Assembly: GCA_947447375.1 (NCBI GenBank)
Contig: CANFJB010000002.1
Coordinates: 218,741-282,740 of the forward strand
Direction of reading: 5' to 3'
Source of the DNA: Bacteroidota bacterium
Lineage (GTDB): Bacteria; Bacteroidota; Bacteroidia; Flavobacteriales; Flavobacteriaceae
DNA length: 64,000 nucleotides
Shown here: one piece after another, positions 35,142-45,006 of the stretch
How positions within the stretch are numbered: position 1 is the stretch's first letter
Layout of the letters: every line of letters starts with the position of its first letter
The notes under the pieces: generated by a model
What the model saw: the letters and a program-made list of their open reading frames with translations, nothing else
Told to the model about the DNA's origin: nothing
The model's database searches: none
Program-made: the position numbers and the translations under genes

Positions 35142-35572
35142 AGAAAAACAACAAACTCACTTTTTTCCTTCCCGATTTTGAAAGTGATTTAAGAATTCCT
35201 TTTGTAAAAGAAGGTGTTTCGGCCGGATTTCCATCTCCAGCTGCCGATTTCATGGAAACTAGTATCGACTTAAATAAAGAATTAAGCGAAAATCCATTGG
35301 CTACTTTTTACATAAAAGTGAAAGGGAATTCTATGATTGACGCAGGAATAAACGACAAAGATGTGTTAGTTGTTGACCGAAGTTTAGAACCTCAAAACAA
35401 CAAAATCGCTATTTGTTTTATAGACGGAGAATTCACCGTAAAACGAATTCTTGTAGAGCAAGATTGCCTTTATCTAATGCCAGAAAATCCTAGTTATTCT
35501 CCTATAAAAGTGACTGAAGAAAACCAATTGATTATTTGGGGAATGGTTACTTATGTGATAAAAAAACTGTAG
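35132..35572 (+). CDS. umuD: UmuD, S24 family self-cleaving Pol V accessory protein
   Basis: The 146-residue protein has the autocleavage site Ala31-Gly32 (SAGFPSPA), the catalytic Ser67 (KGNSMIDAGI) and Lys104 (FTVKRIL), with the same 37-residue Ser-Lys spacing as E. coli UmuD. It has no N-terminal helix-turn-helix, so it is UmuD and not LexA. It overlaps umuC by 10 nt. Its stop codon abuts the stop of the convergent gene at 35573, with no room for a terminator between them. Confidence 0.93.
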   Translation: MSIKKNNKLTFFLPDFESDLRIPFVKEGVSAGFPSPAADFMETSIDLNKELSENPLATFYIKVKGNSMIDAGINDKDVLVVDRSLEPQNNKIAICFIDGEFTVKRILVEQDCLYLMPENPSYSPIKVTEENQLIIWGMVTYVIKKL

Positions 35573-38500
35573 TTATCGTTTCAAACTAAAGTGCGATTTG
35601 AATACCTGTGGCGAATTATTGTATTTGTAAAAAACCTGAAACCAATAATCGCTTGACGGCAAAGGATTTCCATTTAAATTTCCATCCCAACCCGGGCCGT
35701 TGGTTTTTAATTCTTTTATGAATTTTCCATAGCGGTCGTAAATGTAAATAAAGGCATCAGACTGAAAAGACAAATCGGTAATATTCCAAGTATCATGGTA
35801 GCTATCGCCATTTGGAGTAAAATAATTTGGATATTTAATGATGTGGGCAATCAATGAAATCCTACTGCAATTTCCTTTAGTATCTTTGATATTAAAAGTA
35901 TGCATTCCGGAAGGAACATCGTAAAATATTGGACTTGATTGGAAGGAACCATTATCCATTTGAAATTCATAAGTTCCAAAACCTCCAGTAATATTTACAG
36001 TAACATCAATAACATCATCAAATACTCCCGAAACGGTTAAATTTGCAATAGGTGCGCTCGATTTCACTACCGTTACTGTGGTAGGATTATAACCACAATC
36101 TGGAGCAACAATAGGGGTGTTTTTTACGATTACAACATCATAAGTTCCTTCTTGAACAGCATTATAATTGGGGCCAGTACCCATTAAAACGCCATTTAAA
36201 TACCAATTAACGGTATAAGTTATTGGGTTTAACCCAGAGGTTAATATACAAGATTGAATTAGCGCTCCGGTTATATTGTCAACACAAATAGCCCCACCAT
36301 TAATAAGAAGATTTTTAAATGGAAAGATTGAAATTGTAAAAGGTTGCTGAGTATAACAAGTTGAATTTGTTGGTGATTCAGAGTAAACATAAATCTGTTG
36401 CGTATTGGTAATGCTTTGTCCAACCGCATAAGCAGTTCCAGAACCATTAGGGCCAGAAAAATAATTTGCTCCCGGAGGCAATGCTCCTAAAATATAATTT
36501 CCGCAACCCGAAACATTTGCATAATTTGGTAAAACAGGAGTGTTGGATATATTCACCATAAAATCGGCTTCATCGGAGCAAGTTAATCGGGTTCCAACCT
36601 TTTTATAAACATAAACTCTTTGAGATGTTGTAATTACTGTTCCTGCCGCAATTGGATTTACTCCATTGGGTTGAGAATAGTAACCCGCACCTACAAGAGT
36701 GAGAGCTGGGAGAGTATATCGATCACATGCATTTACATCTGCAAAGGTTCCAACATCAATAGCACTGTAGTCTATATTGAAGAAACTTTCATTGTTACAG
36801 GAAGGAAAATCGGGCCAAGCATTATAAATATAAATCCTTTGACTTGTATTAATTATAGTTCCAAATGGAATTAAACTTCCGGTTCCATTTGGGCCATTTG
36901 GAGCAGTATAATAATTTCCATTCGTTAGTGGAGGAAGCGTAAAATCAGAACAAGTAAATACATCTGTAAAAATATCAACTACTGGTTTTTGTCGAATTGT
37001 AATGGTAAAAGAATTTTCATTTGTACAACCAAAATTTGAACTTGCTTGCACATATAGTGTTTGAGTTGAAGAAATCACAGCGCCTGAAGCTAATGCGCCA
37101 ACGCCTCCTGAAGAACTAAAATAATTTCCATTTGTTAAAGTAGGTAAAACATAACTTTCACATTCTAAACGATTTGCAGGAGCATCAATAACCGGCAATG
37201 GAAGAATGGTAATATTATAATTTGACAAATCGGTACAATTTGGTGTAGTAGTTGTTGGCGCATAATAATAAACCACTTGCGAAGAGGTAATAATTGTTCC
37301 CGCAGGAATTATAGTTCCAGCACCCATTGGTTGGGTGAAATAATTTCCAAGGGTTATTGCAGGTAAAGTAAAACTACCACAGCTAATAACAGTTGAATAA
37401 ATGGAGGTATTAATAATAGTTACTACAAATGAAGTTTCATTTGAACATCGCCCATCATTGGAATAAATATAAACGGTTTGAGAAGTATTTATTGTATTGC
37501 CTGTAAATAAGTGTGTCCCTTGTCCGCCTGACAAAGTATAGAAACCACCGTTTACAATTGTTGGCAAAACATAACTATTACATGTGGTTACATTTTGCAA
37601 CGTATCAACTGCGGGTAAAGTGAAAACGGTAATATTTAATGCTTCATCTCTACATACAACACCATTTATAACCGCATAGTAATAAATCGTTTGGCTGCTA
37701 TTTAATGTAGAACCACTGGCTAATTGTGTTCCAGTTCCTCCCGGCCCAGTGTAAAAGTTCCCAATTACTGGAGAGGGAATTATATATCCTCCACATCCAG
37801 TTAAAGGGAATACAATTTGATCCACTAAAGTTACCGTAAAGGTGCTTTCATTTTTACATCCCTGTGCCGTGGGGCCATTAAAAATATAATAAGTGCCCTG
37901 TACAAGAATTTCATCACCAGCGTGAAGCATTGTTCCAGTCCCATTGGTGCCAGTAAAATAATTACCATTGGTAATTACAGGTAAAAAATAACTATGACAT
38001 TCAATTGCACTTGGAATTGTATCGACTAATGGTTTTGGAAATACAGTAATTGTGAAACTAGTTACATCAAAACACATAGTATTTGTAACAGAATTCATTC
38101 TCACCCAAACCGTTTGTGGGGATTGAGCTAAAGTGGTTACAAATGCCGTCGGAGTTTGTATTGGATTGGTATTATTTTGAGCATCTGCCTGAGAGCTAAA
38201 GTAACTAATGGTATAATTAGCGCTAAGCTGTCCATTTAAAATAAAATTATTTTGCCCAGTTAAATCCGTTGTTGTGCTTCCTGCAGCATCGGCGCAAAGC
38301 GGAATATTGTTCGGGGATAATGCACTAAATGGCGCGTTTACCAATAAATCAAAAGATAATAAGTTGCTACAAATGTAATTTCCGTTGGTCAAATGCATCA
38401 CTTTCACATAGATCGTTTGTCCGCCTGCACTTGTATAAGATGTCAGTTGATTGGCTGGAATTTGAGGCGAATTAGCATTGGCTGCAGCCAAAGATCCAAA

Positions 38501-39640
38501 GTACAAAATGGAATATTCCGCTGGGTTCAACCCTAACGTAGCAATAGTGTTTTGCGTTAAATCATATTGATAAGTTGCTGCTCCAGAATTACAAACAGAT
38601 AAATTATTTAAAGAGCTCATTGAGAGATCAGAAACAATGATTTCATCTGTAATTTGACAGCCTGTATTAGGCAGCGTTCCAATAACGCCGTAGGTTCCTG
38701 GCTGATTTACAGTAAGCGTGGTTCCATTTTGCCCAGCAATAATAGAACCATTTAGTGTCCAAGAAATGGAATAAGGGGGATTTATTCCACTTATTAAAAC
38801 CACATTTTCTCCTTGGCAAATGGCTTTATCAGGACCTAAATTAGTGTAGGTTGTAAAATTACCGCCTTTTATAAATACTGCAGAATCGAAACTTCCATCA
38901 AAATAATCTCCAATAGCTAATTTTATTCTATACGTTCTATTCGGAATCACTGGCGATGAAGCGTTTAACAATACCGTTTCCCCTTTCATATTAATTGCTG
39001 AGGTTGCTGGATTAGCAACATTATAGCGATCAAATAAACTCGGATTATTTGAAGTACACAAACTATTATAAGCTGAATTTCTAATATTTTTTACAGAAAC
39101 CGGAGTTGTTGTACTTGGAATTACGGCTAAATTGGTTTGAATATTTGTTGTTAAGTCGGTTAAAATAAACGCAAAAACATCGCTGAATCCGCATTGGTAT
39201 TGACCATATTCATTGGAGGCAAAAACAAAATCAAAACTAAAACTGCTAGATATTGGGGTAAAATCAAATTGGATAAAACCCACATCGGTTATTGCTCCAG
39301 TTTGCAAACTACTATTACTAATTACCTGTAAATTGGGATCCCCTGAGTTGTTTATTTGACTGCTCAAATTGAGTCCAGTATAGGGGCCTTCAGTATATTT
39401 TGCAACTCCATTTCGAATAATAATTCCGTTCGGAAAGGGAAATAACGGATTTGTATTAGTGAATTTTCCTATTCCACGTCGTGAAGAATAAACAAAATTA
39501 GTTTCGTTAGAACAGGAGTTGGGCATTAAAACAGTATGAACTAATTGTGGGATACTTAGGGATGTAGTGTCCACAACAATGCCTTGAGAAAATGATTTCA
39601 ATGTCAATAGAAAGAACAATATGAAACACTTAATTTTCAT
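35573..39640 (-). CDS. Giant secreted repeat protein with choice-of-anchor L domain and T9SS type B sorting domain
   Basis: The 1355-residue protein has a signal peptide (1-19, LKSFSQ), a choice-of-anchor L domain (about 25-265; FVFASNEYGQYQCGFSDVF) and two Ig-like regions. Eight consecutive repeats of about 60 residues follow, each with the plan C-x-x-[FY]-x-[LI]-P...G-x-[YF][FY]...G-G-x-G...SQ-x-[IV]-Y...C-x-[ND]-E. The C-terminal gliding-motility-associated/T9SS type B sorting domain (YFTPNGDSYHDTW, IYDRYGKFIKEL, GWDGNLNG) exports it for surface attachment. The repeats probably form a beta-sandwich stalk, so an adhesin role is likely. No enzyme motif was seen. Confidence 0.88.
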   Translation of the reverse strand: MKIKCFILFFLLTLKSFSQGIVVDTTSLSIPQLVHTVLMPNSCSNETNFVYSSRRGIGKFTNTNPLFPFPNGIIIRNGVAKYTEGPYTGLNLSSQINNSGDPNLQVISNSSLQTGAITDVGFIQFDFTPISSSFSFDFVFASNEYGQYQCGFSDVFAFILTDLTTNIQTNLAVIPSTTTPVSVKNIRNSAYNSLCTSNNPSLFDRYNVANPATSAINMKGETVLLNASSPVIPNRTYRIKLAIGDYFDGSFDSAVFIKGGNFTTYTNLGPDKAICQGENVVLISGINPPYSISWTLNGSIIAGQNGTTLTVNQPGTYGVIGTLPNTGCQITDEIIVSDLSMSSLNNLSVCNSGAATYQYDLTQNTIATLGLNPAEYSILYFGSLAAANANSPQIPANQLTSYTSAGGQTIYVKVMHLTNGNYICSNLLSFDLLVNAPFSALSPNNIPLCADAAGSTTTDLTGQNNFILNGQLSANYTISYFSSQADAQNNTNPIQTPTAFVTTLAQSPQTVWVRMNSVTNTMCFDVTSFTITVFPKPLVDTIPSAIECHSYFLPVITNGNYFTGTNGTGTMLHAGDEILVQGTYYIFNGPTAQGCKNESTFTVTLVDQIVFPLTGCGGYIIPSPVIGNFYTGPGGTGTQLASGSTLNSSQTIYYYAVINGVVCRDEALNITVFTLPAVDTLQNVTTCNSYVLPTIVNGGFYTLSGGQGTHLFTGNTINTSQTVYIYSNDGRCSNETSFVVTIINTSIYSTVISCGSFTLPAITLGNYFTQPMGAGTIIPAGTIITSSQVVYYYAPTTTTPNCTDLSNYNITILPLPVIDAPANRLECESYVLPTLTNGNYFSSSGGVGALASGAVISSTQTLYVQASSNFGCTNENSFTITIRQKPVVDIFTDVFTCSDFTLPPLTNGNYYTAPNGPNGTGSLIPFGTIINTSQRIYIYNAWPDFPSCNNESFFNIDYSAIDVGTFADVNACDRYTLPALTLVGAGYYSQPNGVNPIAAGTVITTSQRVYVYKKVGTRLTCSDEADFMVNISNTPVLPNYANVSGCGNYILGALPPGANYFSGPNGSGTAYAVGQSITNTQQIYVYSESPTNSTCYTQQPFTISIFPFKNLLINGGAICVDNITGALIQSCILTSGLNPITYTVNWYLNGVLMGTGPNYNAVQEGTYDVVIVKNTPIVAPDCGYNPTTVTVVKSSAPIANLTVSGVFDDVIDVTVNITGGFGTYEFQMDNGSFQSSPIFYDVPSGMHTFNIKDTKGNCSRISLIAHIIKYPNYFTPNGDSYHDTWNITDLSFQSDAFIYIYDRYGKFIKELKTNGPGWDGNLNGNPLPSSDYWFQVFYKYNNSPQVFKSHFSLKR

Positions 39641-39713
39641 GGCGTTGTTTTTATTGAGTTAAAGTTACGCTTTTTTATTTAACGTAAACCATCTAAATTT
39701 TATTTTAAGAAAA

Positions 39714-39745
39714 TAAAAAACCTGACAATTTTCATCATCAGGTTT
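39714..39745 (-). terminator. Terminator of lepA
   Basis: On the minus strand AACCTGA (complement of 39738-39744) pairs with TCAGGTT (complement of 39719-39725), followed by a TTTTTTATTTT run. It begins 35 nt after the lepA stop. Confidence 0.85.
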
Positions 39746-39779
39746 CACTATATCATTGTGTGGCACGGAGCCATTTATA

Positions 39780-41576
39780 CTAGTCATTCAACTTCAAAAC
39801 CGCCATGAAAGCTTCTTGAGGAATCTCAACGTTTCCAACCAATCGCATGCGTTTTTTTCCTTTTTTCTGTTTTTCCAATAATTTACGTTTACGGGAAATA
39901 TCACCACCGTAACATTTGGCAGTAACGTCTTTACGCAATGCTTTTATCGTTTCACGAGCAATGATTTTTGCTCCAATTGCTGCTTGAATTGGAATATCAA
40001 ATTGCTGTCTTGGGATCAATTCACGTAATTTTTCACACATTTTTTTACCAATGTTGTACGCGTTACTTTCATGAATTAACGCCGAAAGTGCATCTACAGA
40101 TTGTGCGTTTAACAACACATCTAGTTTAACTAATTTCGAAGTTCGCATACCAATTGGTGAATAATCAAAAGACGCATACCCTTTAGAAACGGTTTTCAAT
40201 CGGTCGTAAAAATCAAATACTATTTCTGCCAAAGGCATATCAAAATTCAATTCTACTCGTTCCGTAGTCAAATACGTTTGATTGGTAATTACCCCTCTTT
40301 TTTCAATACACAAACTCATCACATTACCCACAAAATCAGCTTTGGTAATAATGGTTGCTTTGATATACGGCTCTTCTACGCGTTCCAATTTTGAAGGCTC
40401 TGGCAAGTCCGATGGATTATTAACTACAATTGGTGTTTCAGGCTCTTTTTTGGTGTAAGCCAAGTAAGAAACGTTAGGAACCGTTGTAATTACGGTCATA
40501 TCAAACTCCCGTTCCAAGCGTTCTTGAATAATTTCCATGTGCAACATTCCTAAGAATCCACAACGGAAACCAAATCCTAAGGCAGCAGAACTTTCAGCAG
40601 CAAAAACCAACGAAGCATCGTTCAATTGTAATTTTTCCATGGAGTTTCGCAATTCCTCAAAATCTTCTGTATCTACAGGATAAATTCCAGCAAAAACCAT
40701 CGGTTTTACATCTTCAAATCCTGTAATCATATTGGTAGTTGGCGTTTTCGCATCGGTTAAAGTATCACCTACTTTTACTTCTTTCGCCTCTTTTATACCA
40801 GAAATTAAATAGCCCACATCACCAGCAGAAATCACTTGTTTTGGCACTTGATTTAATTTCAAAGTACCAATTTCATCGGCAAAATACTCGTTTCCGGTAG
40901 CCATGAATTTTATTTTCTGACCTTTTTTAATTTGTCCGTTTTTCACACGAAAAATAACTTCAATCCCACGAAACGGATTGTAGTGGGAGTCAAAAATTAA
41001 GGCTTGTAAAGGTTCGTCAAGATTCCCTTTTGGAGGAGGAATTCTTTCAATTATGGCAGCTAAAATATTCTCCACACCCAAACCCGTTTTACCCGAAGCG
41101 TGAATAATTTCGTCTATTTTACAACCTAATAAATCTACAATATCATCGCTAACCTCTTCAGGATTAGCACTTGGCAAATCTACTTTATTTAAAACAGGAA
41201 TAATCTCTAAGTCGTTTTCTAGCGCCAAATACAAATTGGATATCGTTTGTGCTTGAATACTTTGTGCCGCATCAACAATCAAAAGTGCGCCTTCACAAGC
41301 GGCAATAGACCGAGAAACTTCATAGGAAAAATCAACGTGGCCGGGAGTATCAATCAAATTCAAAATATAATCTTCGCCTTTGTATTTGTACTCCATTTGA
41401 ATCGCGTGACTTTTAATGGTAATCCCACGCTCGCGCTCCAAGTCCATATTATCCAGCAATTGCGCCTTCTCCTCACGAGCCGTAACCGTTTGGGTAGCCC
41501 CCAATAATCGGTCGGCAAGCGTACTTTTCCCGTGGTCGATGTGTGCAATAATGCAAAAATTCCTTATGTGTTTCAT
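39780..41576 (-). CDS. lepA: Elongation factor 4 (LepA), ribosomal back-translocase GTPase
   Basis: The 598-residue translational GTPase has the G1 motif [15 protein letters not shown], the switch [11 protein letters not shown]3 [13 protein letters not shown]4 [11 protein letters not shown]-like domains II, III and V and the LepA-specific C-terminal domain ([20 protein letters not shown]). The length equals the family norm. It improves translation under ionic or temperature stress. It is monocistronic and divergent from dusB, with a dispersed hairpin repeat in the 252-bp spacer. Confidence 0.97.
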   Translation of the reverse strand: MKHIRNFCIIAHIDHGKSTLADRLLGATQTVTAREEKAQLLDNMDLERERGITIKSHAIQMEYKYKGEDYILNLIDTPGHVDFSYEVSRSIAACEGALLIVDAAQSIQAQTISNLYLALENDLEIIPVLNKVDLPSANPEEVSDDIVDLLGCKIDEIIHASGKTGLGVENILAAIIERIPPPKGNLDEPLQALIFDSHYNPFRGIEVIFRVKNGQIKKGQKIKFMATGNEYFADEIGTLKLNQVPKQVISAGDVGYLISGIKEAKEVKVGDTLTDAKTPTTNMITGFEDVKPMVFAGIYPVDTEDFEELRNSMEKLQLNDASLVFAAESSAALGFGFRCGFLGMLHMEIIQERLEREFDMTVITTVPNVSYLAYTKKEPETPIVVNNPSDLPEPSKLERVEEPYIKATIITKADFVGNVMSLCIEKRGVITNQTYLTTERVELNFDMPLAEIVFDFYDRLKTVSKGYASFDYSPIGMRTSKLVKLDVLLNAQSVDALSALIHESNAYNIGKKMCEKLRELIPRQQFDIPIQAAIGAKIIARETIKALRKDVTAKCYGGDISRKRKLLEKQKKGKKRMRLVGNVEIPQEAFMAVLKLND

Positions 41577-41651
41577 GCTTTGTTTGTGTCAATTTTATTT
41601 GGTTTACCCTGAATTTATTTCTGGGCGTGACCCTCCGTAAAAACTCCGGGT

Positions 41652-41705
41652 CGGGCTATTCGTTGCAATCCACGCAAAAAAGCGTGGGATTTTCACTGCT
41701 ATCCC
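41652..41705 (-). repeat. Dispersed hairpin repeat, copy C
   Basis: Read on the minus strand: GGGATAGCAGTG, AAAATCCC, the stem ACGC-loop-GCGT, GGATTGCAACGAATAGCCC. The arms AATCC-C-ACGC and GCGTGGATT pair with the same bulged C as copy A but with different inner base pairs. It lies in the spacer between lepA and dusB. Confidence 0.8.
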
Positions 41706-41804
41706 TCACGCAATTAATCTGCAAATATAGTTTAAATTCAGCACTTTCAAATAGTTGAAATTGGTCTTTATGATATATTCTATTTTCTATTCTCTTAAAA
41801 CCGC

Positions 41805-41812
41805 TATCTTTG
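41805..41812 (+). promoter_or_regulatory. Probable -7 element of dusB
   Basis: TATCTTTG fits TAnnTTTG and lies 16 nt before the dusB ATG. The -33 element is weak (TTT only). Confidence 0.5.
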
Positions 41813-41828
41813 CAAAAATATTTCAATT

Positions 41829-42818
41829 ATGCCAAAAATAGGCAACATAATATTACCCGATTTCCCGTTACTTCTCGCGCCAATGGAAGACGTTAGCGAT
41901 CCGCCATTTCGTAGATTGTGCAAGCAACACGGAGCCGATTTAATGTATTCTGAATTTATTTCTTCGGAAGGATTGATTCGCGACGCCATTAAAAGCCGCA
42001 TGAAATTGGATATTTTCGATTATGAACGCCCTGTTGGAATTCAAATTTTTGGTGGTGATGAAGAAGCCATGGCGCTTTCCTCAAAAATTGTTAGCACCGT
42101 AAATCCTGATATTATCGATATTAATTTCGGGTGTCCCGTAAAAAAAGTCGTTTGCAAAGGCGCTGGAGCTGGAGTACTGAAAGATGTCGATTTGATGATT
42201 CGATTAACGCAAGCCGTTATCGACAGCACCGATTTGCCGGTAACCGTAAAAACGCGTTTGGGATGGGACGATTCTTCCATAAATATAGATGAGGTTGCGG
42301 AAAGATTACAAGACATTGGCGTGGCAGCCTTAAGCATTCATGCTCGAACACGCGCCCAAATGTACAAAGGGCAAGCCGACTGGTCGCACATTGCCAGAGT
42401 GAAAAACAACCCTAGAATTACCATGCCGATATTCGGAAACGGCGACATCGATTCTCCTGAAAAAGCACTAAAATTTAAAAATGAATACGGTGTGGACGGA
42501 ATTATGATTGGTCGCGCTGCCATTGGTTACCCATGGATTTTTAATGAGATAAAACACTATTTAGAAACCGGAGAACATTTGGCTAAACCAACGGTGGTTA
42601 ACCGAGTGGAAGCAGTGCGAAATCACCTCACTTGGGCGATGGATTGGAAAGGGGAACGACTCGGAATTGTAGAAACTAGACCGCATTATGCCAATTATTT
42701 TAAAGGGATTCAATCTTTTAAAGAACACCGTCAAAAATTAGTAACGCTAAGTACTCCCGAGGAATTATTTGCCGCCTTAAATGAAATTGAGGACGTTTAT
42801 GCGGAATATCAGTTTTAA
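41829..42818 (+). CDS. dusB: tRNA dihydrouridine synthase B
   Basis: The 329-residue FMN enzyme reduces uridines in the tRNA D-loop. It has the N-terminal LLLAPMEDVSDPPFR, the FMN and catalytic region DINFGCPVKKVVCKGAGAG with the catalytic Cys109, VKTRLGW, SIHARTRAQMYKGQADW and NGDIDSPE. These match DusB more closely than DusA or DusC. The gene is monocistronic and its stop lies 1 nt from the end of the convergent permease gene. Confidence 0.93.
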   Translation: MPKIGNIILPDFPLLLAPMEDVSDPPFRRLCKQHGADLMYSEFISSEGLIRDAIKSRMKLDIFDYERPVGIQIFGGDEEAMALSSKIVSTVNPDIIDINFGCPVKKVVCKGAGAGVLKDVDLMIRLTQAVIDSTDLPVTVKTRLGWDDSSINIDEVAERLQDIGVAALSIHARTRAQMYKGQADWSHIARVKNNPRITMPIFGNGDIDSPEKALKFKNEYGVDGIMIGRAAIGYPWIFNEIKHYLETGEHLAKPTVVNRVEAVRNHLTWAMDWKGERLGIVETRPHYANYFKGIQSFKEHRQKLVTLSTPEELFAALNEIEDVYAEYQF

Positions 42819-42819
42819 A

Positions 42820-44019
42820 CTATTCCAATAATTTCTTACTCACACGGCTACTCGCAATCAACGAAGCGATGAAGCCCAACGAGATGATTGTTCCTAAAAC
42901 AATTACCACATTTTTAAACAGGAAATCCACTGGATACGCTAGTGAAGGCGTAATCATAATTACTTCAAATTGCTGTTGGATTAACACCAAAATAATTCCT
43001 ATAAAAAGTCCAAAAAGACCTCCCAAAACACTCAGCAAAGTCCCTTGAAGGAGGAATATTTTTCTTAAATCTTTAACTTCTGTTCCTAAATTATAGAGCG
43101 TTTTTAAATTCCCGCGTTTGTCTAAAATCATCATGATAATTGCTCCCGCTAGGGTAAATAGGGTAAGAATAATCACAAGGGTAAACAGCAAATAAATCGC
43201 GGTATTTTCAGTATTAAGCATTTTGTACAAAGCGTCATTGAGTTGCGCTCTGTTTTTAATGGTAATTTTATTGTTTAAGATATTTTGTAGCTGCTCTTTT
43301 ACTTTATCTTCGTCGGCATTGGGTTTTAATTTTAATTCCAATGTCGTGATTTGGTTGGGTTGAAAACCAAGTAATTCTCGTGCCACACCAATATCTGCAA
43401 AGACATATTTAGAATCTAAATCTTCGCTTACGGCGTAAATTCCAACAGGGTTTAATCCGATTTTTACAAAAGCATCGTCAGGGTTTTCTATAGTTCCTTT
43501 TCCTGGTTTTGGTGCAAATACCTCAAACGGATTATTGAAATCGAAAATTCCAAGCGATAACTTTTGAGAAATCCCATATCCCACGACCACTTGCGAAGTG
43601 TTTGGACTTAGCCATTGTCCGTTGAACAAGCTTTTTTGAACGTTGCTTACTTTGGTAAACGAAGAATCAACACCTTTCAAATAAGAAAATTGCTCTTTTC
43701 CATCAAACATAAAAAGTGCTCGTTCCTCAACTATTTTACTGAAAGATGCCACACCATCAATAGCATTAATTTTTTGCTCTTGTGTAGGTGAAATGGTGTA
43801 GGATTTTCCTAAAGTGCTATTGATTTTTAAATCGGGGTCGAAGTCATTACTGAACGACAAACTGAAATTTACCAACCCACTAAAAATCGATAATACTACA
43901 AATAATACCATCGAGCTTACAATAATTCCAAGCGAAGCAATGCCATTAATAATGTTGATTGCATTATTTTTATTGGCACTTTTCAGGTAGCGCTTGGCTA
44001 TGTAATAAGGGAAGTTCAA
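42820..44019 (-). CDS. LolE/FtsX-type ABC transporter permease
   Basis: The 399-residue protein has the MacB/LolC-E layout: one N-terminal transmembrane segment (about 22-48, after FPYYIAKRYLKSANKNNAINI), a periplasmic domain (about 50-265), and three C-terminal segments (about 270-295, 315-345, 365-390) of the FtsX fold. It resembles lipoprotein-releasing permeases, but no ATPase gene is adjacent. It is 1 nt downstream of rbfA, so the two are co-transcribed. In Bacteroidota this rbfA-permease pair is commonly seen. Confidence 0.83.
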   Translation of the reverse strand: MNFPYYIAKRYLKSANKNNAINIINGIASLGIIVSSMVLFVVLSIFSGLVNFSLSFSNDFDPDLKINSTLGKSYTISPTQEQKINAIDGVASFSKIVEERALFMFDGKEQFSYLKGVDSSFTKVSNVQKSLFNGQWLSPNTSQVVVGYGISQKLSLGIFDFNNPFEVFAPKPGKGTIENPDDAFVKIGLNPVGIYAVSEDLDSKYVFADIGVARELLGFQPNQITTLELKLKPNADEDKVKEQLQNILNNKITIKNRAQLNDALYKMLNTENTAIYLLFTLVIILTLFTLAGAIIMMILDKRGNLKTLYNLGTEVKDLRKIFLLQGTLLSVLGGLFGLFIGIILVLIQQQFEVIMITPSLAYPVDFLFKNVVIVLGTIISLGFIASLIASSRVSKKLLE

Positions 44020-44020
44020 T

Positions 44021-44413
44021 TTAGGTTGCTCTTCGTTTTTCTAAAAGATCGCGGTTTTCGATCGGATTTTCTTTTGCCGCCAAGGCGTTATCAATCTTTT
44101 CGATATAGTCTAGGGAATCGTCAATGAAGAAAGTTAAATTAGGTACTTTTCTCAATTGTAGTCGTACGCGCTGAGACAAATCGTGTTTTATTAATTTGGT
44201 ATTGGATTTTATTGCGGCCAATGTTTCTGCGGCTTTTTCTTGTGGGAAAATGCTTAAATGAACGGTTGCAACCGATAAATCAGAAGTCACGACCACTTTT
44301 GACACGGAAATAATCAAGTTGGAAATTCCATTTTTACGAATTTCACCTTGCAAAATATCCACCAAATCGTTTTGGATTACGCCACCTATTTTTTTCTGTC
44401 TATTTGTTTCCAT
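44021..44413 (-). CDS. rbfA: 30S ribosome-binding factor A
   Basis: The ATG at 44413 gives a 130-residue protein beginning METNRQKKIGGVIQNDL; an upstream TTG would lie within the promoter. It shows the RbfA KH-like fold motifs (LVDILQGEIRKNG, LISVSKVVVTSDLSVATVHLS, RVRLQLRKVPNLTFFIDDSL). RbfA acts in late 16S rRNA 5'-end maturation and cold adaptation. The -7 element ends 4 nt before the ATG, so the message may be leaderless. Confidence 0.92.
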   Translation of the reverse strand: METNRQKKIGGVIQNDLVDILQGEIRKNGISNLIISVSKVVVTSDLSVATVHLSIFPQEKAAETLAAIKSNTKLIKHDLSQRVRLQLRKVPNLTFFIDDSLDYIEKIDNALAAKENPIENRDLLEKRRAT

Positions 44414-44417
44414 AGTG

Positions 44418-44425
44418 CAAAAATA
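44418..44425 (-). promoter_or_regulatory. Probable -7 element of rbfA
   Basis: On the minus strand TATTTTTG fits TAnnTTTG and ends 4 nt before the rbfA ATG. No clear -33 TTG is present. Confidence 0.4.
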
Positions 44426-44475
44426 CAATTTTTTTGAGTTCTAGCGTTTCAAAGGTGCAAAGCGATAAAGTTTTT

Positions 44476-44483
44476 TATCTTTG
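44476..44483 (+). promoter_or_regulatory. Probable -7 element of mce
   Basis: TATCTTTG matches the -7 consensus, 21 nt before the ATG at 44505. The -33 element is not convincing. Confidence 0.45.
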
Positions 44484-44504
44484 TTCGATCAAATTGCATT
44501 TAAA

Positions 44505-44906
44505 ATGAGAAAAATTGAACACATTGGAATTGCGGTAAAAAGCCTTGAAGTTTCGAATTTAGTATTCGAAAAACTCTTTGGCGCCCCAGCCTATAAATCG
44601 GAATTGGTAGAAAGCGAAGGCGTTAAAACTTCCTTTTTTATGAATGGGCCTAACAAAATTGAATTGCTGGAAGCAACGAATCCGGAGAGTCCAATTGCTA
44701 AATTCCTTGAGAAAAAGGGCGAGGGAATTCACCACATCGCATTTGATGTGGAAGACATCGTTTCAGAAATAGCGCGATTAAAAGCGGAAGGTTTTGTAGT
44801 TTTAAATGAAGTTCCAAAGAAAGGCGCCGACAATAAATTAGTGGCTTTTCTTCATCCAAAAACCACCAATGGCGTTTTGATAGAGCTGTGTCAGGAAATG
44901 AAGTAA
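44505..44906 (+). CDS. mce: Methylmalonyl-CoA epimerase
   Basis: The ATG at 44505 gives a 133-residue protein beginning MRKIEHIGIAVKSLE. It is a vicinal-oxygen-chelate fold enzyme with metal ligands in KIEHIGIAV (His), the Gln/Glu-bearing IELLEATNPESPIAKF block, GIHHIAFDVEDI (His) and VLIELCQ (Glu). It interconverts the R and S isomers of methylmalonyl-CoA, in propionate or branched-chain amino acid metabolism. The mutase genes are not in this window. Confidence 0.92.
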   Translation: MRKIEHIGIAVKSLEVSNLVFEKLFGAPAYKSELVESEGVKTSFFMNGPNKIELLEATNPESPIAKFLEKKGEGIHHIAFDVEDIVSEIARLKAEGFVVLNEVPKKGADNKLVAFLHPKTTNGVLIELCQEMK

Positions 44907-44962
44907 ATTGCTTTATGGTTTGAATTTATTCGGAAAGTAATCCGGAATCCCTTTCAAAAAGA

Positions 44963-44994
44963 TTTGCAGAGAATCAAAAATAGTAGTAATATTG
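44963..44994 (+). promoter_or_regulatory. Promoter of the tRNA gene
   Basis: TTTG (44963-44966), a 20-nt spacer and TAATATTG (44987-44994) resemble the Bacteroidota promoter, 12 nt before the mature tRNA 5' end. Confidence 0.55.
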
Positions 44995-45006
44995 CACCTC
45001 GTTAAA

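Noticed and set aside
35132..35572. LexA repressor instead of UmuD
   Set aside because: There is no N-terminal helix-turn-helix and the gene overlaps umuC.
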